Positions 8,339-16,742 of a DNA stretch of 32,613 bases are shown here, in pieces. The position numbers and the translations under genes are program-made. Source of the DNA: Caldilineaceae bacterium (lineage in GTDB: Bacteria; Chloroflexota; Anaerolineae; Caldilineales; Caldilineaceae); the NCBI GenBank assembly GCA_026645575.1, contig JAPKMW010000115.1, positions 1 to 32,613 on the forward strand, read 5' to 3'. Below the pieces are notes generated by a model that worked only from the letters and a program-made list of their open reading frames with translations, searched no databases and was not told the origin of the DNA. Each line of letters opens with the position of its first letter. Positions within the stretch are counted from its first letter, which is position 1.

Positions 8339-9293
8339 AAAGCACATGCTGATTAGCCAACGCCACCCGCCCCTGCTCCAGCCACGCTCGACAATCGGGC
8401 GTCAACACTTGGGCCGCCTTTTCCTCATAGAGCCGCAACTCGTCCGCCGAGAGGACATCGCGCCAGCGGCCATTGGTGCCCTTGTTGAAAAAGGTCTGTG
8501 CGCCCTCCTTCCAGAGCGCCTGGAAGATCGGACTCCGCTTTCCTTCCTGTTCGCGCATGGTGGCAAGGTCAAGCGCCGACAACATGGCGGGCAGGGCGTC
8601 GTCGGCAACGGCGATGTCGAGGTAGGCGGCGATCCGGCGGATCTCGCCCACCCGATCGGTCAGCAAGTCATGGAAGTGGACAAAGAGAATGTTGTCGAGA
8701 TGGCGGTAATTCCACCACGTCTGCGTGTGGTGCATATTGCCCCAGAATGGGTAGCCTTCGCTTTCCCAGGTGTGCAGGCCACGGGTGATCCAGGTTTGCC
8801 AGAAGGCATGAAAATCCGCTGGACAGCGGGGCAGCGGCTCGCCCACCAGCCCCGGCGTGTAGTTGGAGATGGCATAAGCGGTCTCGGTAAAGTTGGCATA
8901 GTGATTCCAGAGTGACATCGCGACATCGCGCGCATCGCGCCCGATCACGATGTATTTGACCTGAGGGAAATAGGGCAAGCCATCCAGCGCCAGATGGCTC
9001 TTGATAAAGCGCCGATGTTGTTGCGCTTCCAGACCGGCCAGGAGTTCGTCGAGTGGCGCCCAACGGACTTCGAGCCAGGGCGAAATGTCCCAGAGCGGCG
9101 CTTCTTGCTGCGCCGGCGCATCTTGGCCCAGGAAAATCAACTGGCGGACAATCTCTTGCGTTAGGGTGGTGCCGGACTTAACCGAGGTACAGATAACAAT
9201 ATCCCCCTCGCGCGGTCGATAGTGCTGCCAACGGGTGCTGTCCAACGCCTGGGTTTGATAGGTATGAATGACTTGGGGAAGGGCTGCGGTCAT
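8319..9293 (-). CDS. PAPS-dependent sulfotransferase (copy 1)
   Basis: 324 residues from the ATG at 9293, with GGAGG 7 bases upstream. It has the cytosolic sulfotransferase (Sulfotransfer_1) motifs: 5'-phosphosulfate loop TSVKSGTT (residues 36-43), catalytic-type His100 (FIKSHLALDG), the 3'-phosphate segment IGRDARDVAMS (Arg122, Ser127) and the late loop KGTNGRWRDVL. The enzyme should move sulfate from PAPS to a hydroxyl or amine of a small molecule; the acceptor is unknown. Trp44 of the loop, present in the other two copies, is Leu here. The last six residues (SSHRDG) come from the adjoining hairpin repeat. It is transcribed divergently from the BTAD-STAND gene at 9715, the same pairing as copy 2 with the gene at 26943. 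Confidence 0.93.
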   Translation of the reverse strand: MTAALPQVIHTYQTQALDSTRWQHYRPREGDIVICTSVKSGTTLTQEIVRQLIFLGQDAPAQQEAPLWDISPWLEVRWAPLDELLAGLEAQQHRRFIKSHLALDGLPYFPQVKYIVIGRDARDVAMSLWNHYANFTETAYAISNYTPGLVGEPLPRCPADFHAFWQTWITRGLHTWESEGYPFWGNMHHTQTWWNYRHLDNILFVHFHDLLTDRVGEIRRIAAYLDIAVADDALPAMLSALDLATMREQEGKRSPIFQALWKEGAQTFFNKGTNGRWRDVLSADELRLYEEKAAQVLTPDCRAWLEQGRVALANQHVLSSHRDG

Positions 9294-9371
9294 ATTGGTT
9301 CCTCCTTGGTTGTTGCTACATGGCATTGGGCCTATGTAGAAAAGATCTTTGGATCTGGCCGACATCATGAT

Positions 9372-9577
9372 TGTCCCGTAGGGACGGCTGACTTTAGAGA
9401 GAGATATTCATTTTCTGGCTCAATCGGAACTCAGGGAGTTGACCGCTATCTTCCGGGAAGGTTTGACCGGACGATCCTGTTGACCGAACCGACCTTCCCG
9501 GAAGATAGCGGTCAACTCCCTGGGTTCCCGTTGACCCCATTTTCTTAGCCCAAAACTTAGTTGTCCCTACGGGACAG
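9372..9577. repeat. Hairpin repeat, right flank of sulfotransferase gene
   Basis: Its ends, beginning TGTCCCGTAGGGACGGCTGA and finishing CTACGGGACA, belong to the same family as the repeat at 8256-8338. The arms are imperfect, and the centre is expanded by a nested inverted repeat at 9426-9528. Confidence 0.65.
9426..9528. repeat. Nested 37-bp inverted repeat inside another repeat
   Basis: Arms 9426-9462 and 9492-9528 pair at 36 of 37 positions, of which 31 consecutive base pairs are perfect. The 29-bp loop contains two further TTGACCG copies. It lies wholly within the loop of the element at 9372-9577, which suggests one repeat inserted into another. Confidence 0.75.
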
Positions 9578-9613
9578 GGTACATGACTAGACCTTTGAGA
9601 GCCTGAAATCAAG

Positions 9614-9642
9614 TTGCCGAATCGGTTCACACACCCTATACT
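9614..9642 (+). promoter_or_regulatory. Sigma70-type promoter of the first BTAD-STAND gene
   Basis: TTGCCG at 9614-9619 and TATACT at 9637-9642 are separated by exactly 17 bases. Transcription would begin near 9650, giving a leader of about 65 bases. The other BTAD-STAND gene has a closely similar pair (TTGCGT, 17 bases, TAAAAT). Confidence 0.6.
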
Positions 9643-9714
9643 ACAGGCAGATCGTTACGAGATCGTTCCAAAACCACTACGTAGACCCAAAGCTTCCAAC
9701 AAGAGCAAATATTT

Positions 9715-12700
9715 ATGGCTGCAACAAGCAAACCAGCGTCGGCAACCCTATCGATCCGCACCTTGGGTGAGATTGCGGTTGCCGTCGGGACGAATGGCCC
9801 ACCCATCCCCTTTGAGGCGCGCACGGTGCAGGCGCTCTTCCTCTATGTGGCCTGCCATCGACGGCCATTGGGGCGGGATCAACTGGCGGAGCTGCTCTGG
9901 CCGGAGCGTTCACAAGAACAGGGGCGCGCCAATCTACGGGTGGCGATCCACCGGCTGCGCCAACACCTGGACCCCTACCTGCTCATCACCCGCCAAACTG
10001 TCGCCCTCGACCCCAACGCACCAGTTGCACTGGATGTCGCGCACTTTGAAGCACATGTTGCCGCCGGTGAGTTGGCCGCGGCCACGACGTTCTATCACGG
10101 CCCTTTTCTCGCCGGCTTTTATCTGGATGAAAGTCCCGCCTATGAACAGTGGGCGTTGCTCGAACGGGAGCGGCTCCATGTGGTGGCGCTGACAGCCTAT
10201 CAGCAATTGATTACGCAACAGAGCAACAGCGGTCAACTGGACGCCGCCATCGCCACCGCGCAACGCTTGCTCCAACTCGATCCCTACCACGAGCCGATCC
10301 ATCGCCAACTGATGCGTTTGTTGGCGCAAGCTGGTCAACGCAACGCTGCCCTCGCCCAATATGAGACCTGCCGCCATCTGCTCGCCACCGAGTTGGCTGT
10401 CCCGCCTGACGAAATGACCACGGCGTTGGCGGAGCAGATCCGCAATGGCGAGTTACGATTTACGAGTGACGAATTACGCGCAAGTACGACAACCGAGCAG
10501 GCGTTCGTAACTCGTAACTCAAAAATCGTAAATATGCCCGCCCAATCCACCCCCTTCATCGGGCGGGCGGCGGAGTTGGCACAGATCGAGGGGTTGTTGA
10601 CCAACCCCGATTGTCGTCTGCTGACACTGTTGGGCGTTGGCGGGGTGGGCAAAACCCGGATGGCCCTTGCCGCCGCCACGCAACAGGCGTCGCGCTTTGC
10701 TGACGGCATCTGTTTTGTTGAGTTGGCGGCGGTGGGTGCCGCCGACTTGCTGCTGGTTGCGCTGGCGCAAAGTCTGGGGCTGGACACAGTCAGCAGTGAT
10801 CTGCCAGCCCAGGTCGCCGCCTATTTGCAGCCGCGCCGAATGTTGCTGGTGTTGGACAATTTTGAACACTTGCTGGCAGGAGCAGAGACGGTCGCACACT
10901 TGCTCCACCGTGCGCCGCAGATCAAAGTGTTGGTCACCTCGCGCCAGCGTCTACAGTTGGTGGAAGAGTGGCTTTTGCCCCTTGCCGGTCTGGCGCTGAC
11001 GGGCGGGGTAGAGAGCGATGCCGGTGCCTTGTTCCTGCGTAGCGCCCAACGCGTCCACACGGGGTTTCGCGCCAACGGCCAAGAAGCGTCGATTGCTGCC
11101 ATCTGTCGCCAAACCGAGGGGATGCCGCTGGCGCTTGAACTGGCGGCCAGTTGGGTGCGCGTCATGTCCTGCGCCGAGATTCTCCGGCAGATGAGCCAAC
11201 CGCTTGACTTCTTGAAAACTGCGCTGCGCAACCTGCCCGAACGCCATCGCAGCATCTACGCCCTCTTCGACCAATCGTGGCGTTTACTCACGCCGGAGGA
11301 ACAGCGCGTCTTGCGCGGGGTGAGCGTCTTTCAGGGTGGCTGGACATTGGCGGAGGCGGCGCAAGTGCTGGCGCTGGATGAAGGGGCTGGTGTGGCTGCC
11401 CGTCCCCCTTTCCTGCACTATCTGCTCCTGGCTTTGGTGGACAAATCGTTGGTGCAATGTGATGAACAACCGCGCTTTCGGATGCATGAACTGGTGCGTC
11501 AATATGCGGCTGACCAGCTTGCCGCCAGTGGGGAAGCGGAAGTGATCCGGCACCGGCACTACAACACCTATCTACACTTGGCCCGTACCGCTGATCAGCA
11601 AGTGCGTGGGCCGGCAGTAGTCGAATGGTTTGCCCGGCTGGAAGCCGAGCAGGACAACCTGCGCTCAGCCTGGCAGTGGGCGCTTGACACAGAACACTTT
11701 GCCGAAGCAGCCTGGCTGGGCATTGCCCTCTGCCATACGTGGCATGTGCGCGCCCGCTGGTACGAAGTTGCCAAATATCTGGAACAACTGCTACCCCATC
11801 GCCACCTGCTTGCACCCGATTTACGTCTGGCGTTGTTGCTGACCCTCAATCGCTTTTGGATTGCGCTCCATACCTTTGGGCTGATTGAAGCGTATGCGGA
11901 TGAACGCCAACAACTGGAACAGGCGTCACAGGAGCCGCTGCTGCGGGCCGCGGTTTGGTTCTACCTCGCCAATTCATCGCCCACCGCCGACCAGGCCGCT
12001 CGCGCCTTTGATCTCTGTCTGACCTTGCTCCAGCAAGCCGAGGGGTTGCCGGGACCGGGGGCGGAATTCTGTTTCTTTGCCGATCGCACAAATCTCTTAG
12101 CTATGACCCACTTTCGTTATGCCATTCGCCTCGTTGATGAGACGGGCGCCTATGCCCACGCCGAAAAGTTGGCTACGGAGAGTTTACGTCTCTTCGCATC
12201 GATGGGCAATCGGGATATGATCGCCTATCCTCTTGGCGTGTTGGGCCATGTAGCGCTCTTGCGCGGTGAGTTTGCCCAGGCGCACAAGCTGTTACAGGAG
12301 GCGGTGACGACGGCGAAAACGGTGGGAAATCGCATGAGCTTGGGCGATTGGCAACCGAAACTGGGCATCGTCACCTTCTATCTGGGCGATGTGACGCTGG
12401 CGCGTCAGATCTTGCAAGCGTGTTTGCAACTCTGGCTTGACCTGAAAAACAATGTTTTCCTCGCCCGCATTTATGGCTATCTGGCCGAAATCGCCTTGAG
12501 CCAGGGGGAAGTAGAACCAGCCGCCCAGGCGGTCGCGCAAAGCATGGTCTATCAAGCCAGATTGCGCTGGTTGAGTACGGAGGTGGTCGATTGTCTCTGG
12601 GTAGCGGCGCGGCTGGCAACCGTGCAACAGCACTATCGACGCGCGGCAACGCTCTTTGGTCTGGCCGAACAGATGCGTCGCCGCGTCCGTTATGATGCTG

Positions 12701-12870
12701 CCGACCCGCCGCGCCCTTTGGCCGATGCCGCGCTGGCGACGGTACAAGCCGCGCTGGAACCGGCGGCTTTTGCCGAAGCCTTCGCCGCCGGGCAGCAGAT
12801 GGCGTTAGAAGAGGCGTTTGCTGATCTTGGGCAGAACAACGCTATCGCCGCTCTGCCCATACACGGTTGA
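9715..12870 (+). CDS. BTAD/SARP-type STAND transcriptional regulator (copy 1)
   Basis: 1,051 residues. Order of parts: winged helix of the AfsR/SARP type (about 10-85, ending GRANLRVAIHRLRQHL), BTAD helical domain (about 100-245), a linker made of heptamer repeats (246-273), an NB-ARC-like NTPase with Walker A GVGGVGKT (307-314), Walker B VLDNFEH (Asp381), TSRQRL and GMPLALELA, then a TPR region to the end. It is most likely a cytoplasmic activator that uses ATP and a ligand sensed through the TPRs. It is divergent from sulfotransferase copy 1. The ATG at 9715 follows AAGAGCAAA. The C-terminal block (ALATVQAALEPAAFAEAF) is almost identical, even in DNA, to those of the other four plus-strand regulators. 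Confidence 0.93.
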   Translation: MAATSKPASATLSIRTLGEIAVAVGTNGPPIPFEARTVQALFLYVACHRRPLGRDQLAELLWPERSQEQGRANLRVAIHRLRQHLDPYLLITRQTVALDPNAPVALDVAHFEAHVAAGELAAATTFYHGPFLAGFYLDESPAYEQWALLERERLHVVALTAYQQLITQQSNSGQLDAAIATAQRLLQLDPYHEPIHRQLMRLLAQAGQRNAALAQYETCRHLLATELAVPPDEMTTALAEQIRNGELRFTSDELRASTTTEQAFVTRNSKIVNMPAQSTPFIGRAAELAQIEGLLTNPDCRLLTLLGVGGVGKTRMALAAATQQASRFADGICFVELAAVGAADLLLVALAQSLGLDTVSSDLPAQVAAYLQPRRMLLVLDNFEHLLAGAETVAHLLHRAPQIKVLVTSRQRLQLVEEWLLPLAGLALTGGVESDAGALFLRSAQRVHTGFRANGQEASIAAICRQTEGMPLALELAASWVRVMSCAEILRQMSQPLDFLKTALRNLPERHRSIYALFDQSWRLLTPEEQRVLRGVSVFQGGWTLAEAAQVLALDEGAGVAARPPFLHYLLLALVDKSLVQCDEQPRFRMHELVRQYAADQLAASGEAEVIRHRHYNTYLHLARTADQQVRGPAVVEWFARLEAEQDNLRSAWQWALDTEHFAEAAWLGIALCHTWHVRARWYEVAKYLEQLLPHRHLLAPDLRLALLLTLNRFWIALHTFGLIEAYADERQQLEQASQEPLLRAAVWFYLANSSPTADQAARAFDLCLTLLQQAEGLPGPGAEFCFFADRTNLLAMTHFRYAIRLVDETGAYAHAEKLATESLRLFASMGNRDMIAYPLGVLGHVALLRGEFAQAHKLLQEAVTTAKTVGNRMSLGDWQPKLGIVTFYLGDVTLARQILQACLQLWLDLKNNVFLARIYGYLAEIALSQGEVEPAAQAVAQSMVYQARLRWLSTEVVDCLWVAARLATVQQHYRRAATLFGLAEQMRRRVRYDAADPPRPLADAALATVQAALEPAAFAEAFAAGQQMALEEAFADLGQNNAIAALPIHG
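10451..10533 (+). repeat. Inverted heptamer arrays inside the BTAD-STAND linker
   Basis: Four tandem heptamers (AGTTACG, ATTTACG, AGTGACG, AATTACG) at 10451-10478 are followed after 27 bases by four inverted ones (CGTAACT, CGTAACT, CAAAAAT, CGTAAAT) at 10506-10533. The array stays in frame and encodes the Ser/Thr/Asn-rich linker between the BTAD and NTPase domains. It resembles intergenic short tandem repeats rather than protein-selected DNA. Confidence 0.75.
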
Positions 12871-12871
12871 A

Positions 12872-13324
12872 TCAAACATAGTCTATGCCATGTTCCCGGG
12901 CGATTTCAATGAGGCGTGGCATATCAGGGGCGCCGGGCTTGGCAAATTCGGCGGCGCTGGCGGCAAAGAAATGCTCAAAGCCCGATGGCGTGGTGAGGAT
13001 CCAATGTTTGCTCGGTGTCTCGCCCACGTTGCGGTAACAATGGGTGACGCCGCGGGGTAAATAGACCACGCCGCCGACGCCAACTTCGGTCCACTGTCCT
13101 TCGGCAAAATAGCTGATGCGCCCCTCCACCACGAGAAAGAACTCATCTTCCCTGTGGTGGACGTGGGGCGGTGGACCGCCGCCGGGTGGTGTCACATCAA
13201 ACATCACGGTGAGCGTATTGCCGGTCTGTTCGCCGTTGAGTAGCACAGAGAGGACATCGCCGTAGGCGTGTAACTCCGGCACGCTGCCGGGTTGCACCAT
13301 GATCGAATGCGGATTGGTTGACAT
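12872..13324 (-). CDS. Single-domain cupin protein
   Basis: 150 residues from the ATG at 13324, which AGGAG precedes by 8 bases. It has the two cupin motifs: PPHVHHREDEFFLVVEG with metal ligands His-x-His and Glu, and later GVTHCYRN with the last His. The proline/glycine lead and size fit quercetin-dioxygenase-like cupins, which bind a metal and act on small molecules or serve as isomerases; the reaction is not readable. It follows the NIPSNAP-like gene by 89 bases on the same strand and is likely in its transcript. Its 3' end is 1 base from the stop of the convergent BTAD regulator, so the two transcripts must overlap. Confidence 0.85.
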   Translation of the reverse strand: MSTNPHSIMVQPGSVPELHAYGDVLSVLLNGEQTGNTLTVMFDVTPPGGGPPPHVHHREDEFFLVVEGRISYFAEGQWTEVGVGGVVYLPRGVTHCYRNVGETPSKHWILTTPSGFEHFFAASAAEFAKPGAPDMPRLIEIAREHGIDYV

Positions 13325-13413
13325 GGTAGTATCTCCTTGATTTGGTTTGAATGATGGAAATGAACAAATTGTCTCGGTAATGCCTGCCACCGGTTGAAAC
13401 ACGGTGGCGGAGA

Positions 13414-13716
13414 TTACTCAACAACGGTCCAGAGTTGATGCTCGCCACCGCTGTCCAGCAACTCGACTAATTTTTGCCAGAATACGCTCGATTCGGGATG
13501 CGCACCCCATTCTGGCCAGAACTTCTCCCATTCTGCCAGACTATTCCATTCCGACTCGAACACGAATAAGTCAAACCCGGCCACGAGTTCGACCAGATAG
13601 CGCGCTTTGTAATTCTTATGTTGCTGCATTGTCCGTAGGTGATTCTCCTTGATAAGAACGAGCGCTTCCTGCAAGCGGCCTGGTTTAAATCTAAACACTC
13701 TGCGGTCAATAAACAT
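13414..13716 (-). CDS. NIPSNAP-like small ferredoxin-fold protein
   Basis: 100 residues. The pattern RRVFRFKPGRLQEALVLIKE, then a second strand (FDLFVFESEWNSLAEWEKFW) and a final strand (HQLWTVVE) fits the dimeric alpha-beta barrel of NIPSNAP and antibiotic-monooxygenase-like proteins. No catalytic motif can be named. The start follows AGGAG by 8-9 bases. It is the first gene of a probable two-gene transcript with the cupin and is divergent from the XRE-STAND gene at 13973. The repeat signal at 13854-13883 lies between them, about 140 bases before this start. Confidence 0.7.
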   Translation of the reverse strand: MFIDRRVFRFKPGRLQEALVLIKENHLRTMQQHKNYKARYLVELVAGFDLFVFESEWNSLAEWEKFWPEWGAHPESSVFWQKLVELLDSGGEHQLWTVVE

Positions 13717-13830
13717 TGGTTTTTCTCCTTATACGGGTGAATCGCTAGTCCGCAGTCCTAAGTCCAAGGTGTCCTTTGGACCCCTATGCCAGACTCGATA
13801 GGGTTGCGGTCTACTGATTTTACAAGCTGA

Positions 13831-13883
13831 GTGGACAAAGCACGAGGGCGTTGTCCACAAAAAGTCCACAAAAATCCACAAAA
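13831..13883 (+). promoter_or_regulatory. Triple direct-repeat regulatory site of XRE-STAND gene 1
   Basis: TCCACAAAAA begins at 13854 and 13865, with a third, slightly shorter copy (TCCACAAAA) at 13875, so the spacing is 11 and 10 bp, about one helix turn. An inverted copy, GTGGACAA at 13831, pairs perfectly with TTGTCCAC at 13851. The array ends 8 bases before a likely -35 box and 90 bases before the start codon. The phased A-tracts should also bend the DNA. It is probably an activator or autoregulation site. Confidence 0.7.
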
Positions 13884-13891
13884 GGCTCCAG

Positions 13892-13920
13892 TTGTTCGTT
13901 TGGCAAGAATCGGGTAGGAT
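13892..13920 (+). promoter_or_regulatory. Likely promoter of XRE-STAND gene 1
   Basis: TTGTTC at 13892-13897 and TAGGAT at 13915-13920 are 17 bases apart; both are imperfect, as expected for an activated promoter. The -10 lies within the loop of a palindrome: CGGGTA at 13911 pairs with TACCCG at 13921, and ATCGGGTA at 13909 can instead pair with TACCCGAT at 13943. Confidence 0.45.
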
Positions 13921-13972
13921 TACCCGTAGAATCGCATTTTATTACCCGATCAAGTAAAGAAAGCTTGTCCCA

Positions 13973-16639
13973 ATGCCCCTTACGACGATGCCTACTTTTG
14001 GTTCTCTGCTCAAACAGTTGCGCACCCAAGCTGGCATGACCCAGCGCGACCTGGCCGCCGCGCTGGGTTACAGCAAGTCGCTGATTTGCAGTCTGGAAAA
14101 CGCCCAACGGCAACCAGATATTAAGGCTGTGCGTGAACAGTTTGTGGCGGCATTGGGCCTACAAGACGATCCTCAAACCGCCGCAGTCTTAATCGAACAG
14201 GCTGTCTTAGCACGCAGCAAACCGTCGTCCACCACTATCACCTTTCAGCAGACAACCCAGCTTTCCATTCAAACCGAACTTCGTCAGGCGCAACTCGCTG
14301 AACGTACGGAAACGTTGCCTGCGCTGCCAACAGCATTGATTGGTCGCCGCACAGAAGTCAATCAGCTTTGTAACCGTCTGCTGGGTCACAGTGGCCGCCT
14401 GTTGACACTGATCGGTCCGCCCGGCATCGGCAAGACGACCCTGGCCGTGGCCGTGGCAGAACGGTTGCCGCTGCACTATCGCGATGGCATCGTCTTTGTC
14501 TCATTGGCGGCAGTCAGCGATCCGACAGTGATGGCAACCGCCATCCTGACCGCCATCGGCAGTTCTCCTAGTGACGCCAAGCCGCCCCAAAACCGACTGA
14601 TCGAATTTTTGCGGCGCAAAACCATGTTGCTGGTGCTGGATAATCTTGAACAGATCACAGAGGCCGCCCCCCTGGTGGCAGCCTTGATCGGTGAATGCCC
14701 AAAGCTCTGCGTTCTGGCGACCAGCCGCGAACGACTGCATTTGCGCGCTGAGCAACGCTACAAAGTGCCACCGCTCGATCTTGCCCCAGCGGTTGAACTG
14801 TTTGTCCAGCGTGCCCAAGCCGTGGATGCGGAGTTTTCGCTCACGCCGCACAACCAATCCACGCTCGAAGCCATCTGCCAACGGTTGGATTGCTTGCCCC
14901 TGGCGATTGAATTGTGTGCGGCCCAGATCGATCTGCTGGCGCCGACCCAACTGCTGGCAAGGGTGCAAGATCGCCGCCTGGATGTGCTAGTGGCTGGCGC
15001 GCGTGATTTACCGACGCGTCAACGCACCTTGCGCATGGCGATTGGTCACAGTTATGGGTTGTTGAATGATGCCGAGCGCAGCCTCTTACGCGCCTTGAGC
15101 GTCTTTGCTGGTGGCTTTACTCTGGAGGCAGTCGAAACGATTGCGACAAATCGCCTGGAAACAACCTCGGTGGATGCCATACTCCATGCGCTGATCAGCA
15201 AAAGCCTGGTGCGCGCCGAAACAACCGCAACGGGTACACAACGCTTTTTGCTGCTAGAGACAATCCGTGAATTCGCCCTGGAGCAACTGCGGGCAGCGGG
15301 CGAGGAAGCGTTGTTACGCCAGCAGCACTATGCCATTTACCTGCAACTTTTTCGCACTGGTGATAGCCATATGCGCGGACCACAAGCCGCGGCCTGGGTT
15401 GTCCCGCTGGAGGCCGAACTGGACAATTTGCGCAGTGCTTTGCAGTGGGCGTTTGACCGAGCGCACTATGCGGATGCAACGTGGATGATGCTTGCCACCT
15501 GCTGGTTCTGGGAGCATCGTGGCTTGTATGAGGAAGCACATCACTGGTTTGCCCAATTGCTGCCCCAGCGTCACCAGTTGCCAACGGATCTCCGCCTGGC
15601 GATCATGATCTGGTACAATCCTTTTGCACGCAAATTGCCCACCCCCCATCGCATCGAACACTTTTGGGATGAACTCCTGACATTGCAGGAAGGCACTGAC
15701 ATAGCAGCCCTGCGTGTAGCTTTCTGGGTTTTCTATTCTTTTCAAGTTGCTGATACCAACACTGCCGCCCATGCTTTAGAAAAAGCGGTTGCCTATGCGC
15801 GTGTTGCCAGCGCAGCGCCGGCAATCGCGCCAGAGTATTGTTTCTACACAGATTGTGACTTCATCCTTGGCATCACACAATGTATCTATGCAGGGTATTT
15901 GATCGACCTGGGTGATGTGACATCGGCCGCAACCATTGCCAGAGAAAGTTATGCCTTTTTCCAAAGCCGGAATCGCCATGAGCGTTATGGCGGGCTGAGT
16001 ATATTAGGACGCCTGGCATTGCTCGCCGGCGATGTGGTCGAAGCGCGCCGTTATCTACAGGAGGCAGCACAAATCGTAACCGCCGCGCAAGAGCTAGAGG
16101 CGTTGCATGTGCTGCAACCGCAGTTGGGTCTCGTCATCCTCTATGGTGGCGATGTCGCCGAGGCGCGTCAATTGTTGAACGAGTGCCTGCAACTTTGTCT
16201 CAGGTTGAAGAGTTTTCTGGTCGCTGCACAGGTTTGCGCCTATCTGGCCGAGGCAGCCCTGTGGCAAGGCGAACTGGACGAGGCTGCCCAGTGGCTGGCG
16301 CAAAGTTTCGCCTATGGCGCCCAACCAACGCGCATCACCTTTGAGGAAGTGCAGCGGTGCTGGGTCGCGGCCCGTCTTGCTACGGCGCAGCAACAATACC
16401 AACGCGCTGCCACCTTCTTTGGCCTGGCCGAGCAAGCGCACAGCCAGATCCACCATGTGATCGGCGGCCCCCTGCGCGCCCTGGCGGACACCGCGCTGGC
16501 GACGGTGCAGGCCGCGCTGGAACCGGCGGCTTTTGCTGAAGCCTTCGCCGCCGGGCAGGTGATGACGCTGGAACAAGGGATTGCTGCCATCTTAACCGCA
16601 ACTGTTTGTCGTGAACCATCGAACGAAGCGATTGGCTGA
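13973..16639 (+). CDS. XRE-type STAND transcriptional regulator (gene 1)
   Basis: 888 residues. An XRE/Cro helix-turn-helix at residues 9-55 (AGMTQRDLAAALGYSKSLIC) leads into an NB-ARC-like NTPase with Walker A GPPGIGKT (148-155), Walker B VLDNLEQ (Asp223), ATSRERLHLRAEQ and CLPLAIELCA, then a winged-helix-like part and TPR repeats to the C-terminus. The likely role is a ligand- and ATP-gated transcription factor. The second ATG at 13988 is also possible, since paralogues start at that point (MPTFG/MNPTFG). It is divergent from the NIPSNAP-like/cupin pair and has the shared direct-repeat site upstream. Its last ~95 codons are very close to those of the gene at 17506. Confidence 0.92.
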   Translation: MPLTTMPTFGSLLKQLRTQAGMTQRDLAAALGYSKSLICSLENAQRQPDIKAVREQFVAALGLQDDPQTAAVLIEQAVLARSKPSSTTITFQQTTQLSIQTELRQAQLAERTETLPALPTALIGRRTEVNQLCNRLLGHSGRLLTLIGPPGIGKTTLAVAVAERLPLHYRDGIVFVSLAAVSDPTVMATAILTAIGSSPSDAKPPQNRLIEFLRRKTMLLVLDNLEQITEAAPLVAALIGECPKLCVLATSRERLHLRAEQRYKVPPLDLAPAVELFVQRAQAVDAEFSLTPHNQSTLEAICQRLDCLPLAIELCAAQIDLLAPTQLLARVQDRRLDVLVAGARDLPTRQRTLRMAIGHSYGLLNDAERSLLRALSVFAGGFTLEAVETIATNRLETTSVDAILHALISKSLVRAETTATGTQRFLLLETIREFALEQLRAAGEEALLRQQHYAIYLQLFRTGDSHMRGPQAAAWVVPLEAELDNLRSALQWAFDRAHYADATWMMLATCWFWEHRGLYEEAHHWFAQLLPQRHQLPTDLRLAIMIWYNPFARKLPTPHRIEHFWDELLTLQEGTDIAALRVAFWVFYSFQVADTNTAAHALEKAVAYARVASAAPAIAPEYCFYTDCDFILGITQCIYAGYLIDLGDVTSAATIARESYAFFQSRNRHERYGGLSILGRLALLAGDVVEARRYLQEAAQIVTAAQELEALHVLQPQLGLVILYGGDVAEARQLLNECLQLCLRLKSFLVAAQVCAYLAEAALWQGELDEAAQWLAQSFAYGAQPTRITFEEVQRCWVAARLATAQQQYQRAATFFGLAEQAHSQIHHVIGGPLRALADTALATVQAALEPAAFAEAFAAGQVMTLEQGIAAILTATVCREPSNEAIG

Positions 16640-16742
16640 AATGTGACCTGGTGATGGGTGGCTGGTGAAGTGCGCCCCCAACCTTTCATCACCAGGTACA
16701 CGGCGATCGGTACTGTACCCCGGCTCCTTGCGCAACCGCGGT

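Larger units (their letters stand above)
9294..9714. other. 421-bp divergent control region invaded by repeats
   Basis: This region separates the sulfotransferase from the BTAD-STAND gene. It holds a hairpin repeat (9372-9577) with a second one nested in it (9426-9528), and a good plus-strand promoter (9614-9642). Near the sulfotransferase start CTACAT at 9316 and ATGTAG at 9334 form a weak operator-like palindrome. The equivalent region of the second pair is only 128 bases and has no repeats. Confidence 0.6.

Noticed and set aside
13851..13880. DnaA boxes (TTGTCCACA and similar)
   Set aside because: Only the first unit looks like a DnaA box. In the sister sites the 5' part changes while CACAAAAA is kept, and all lie at promoters of one gene family, so a regulator site fits better than an origin. 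A lone TTATCCACG at 26863 is likely chance.
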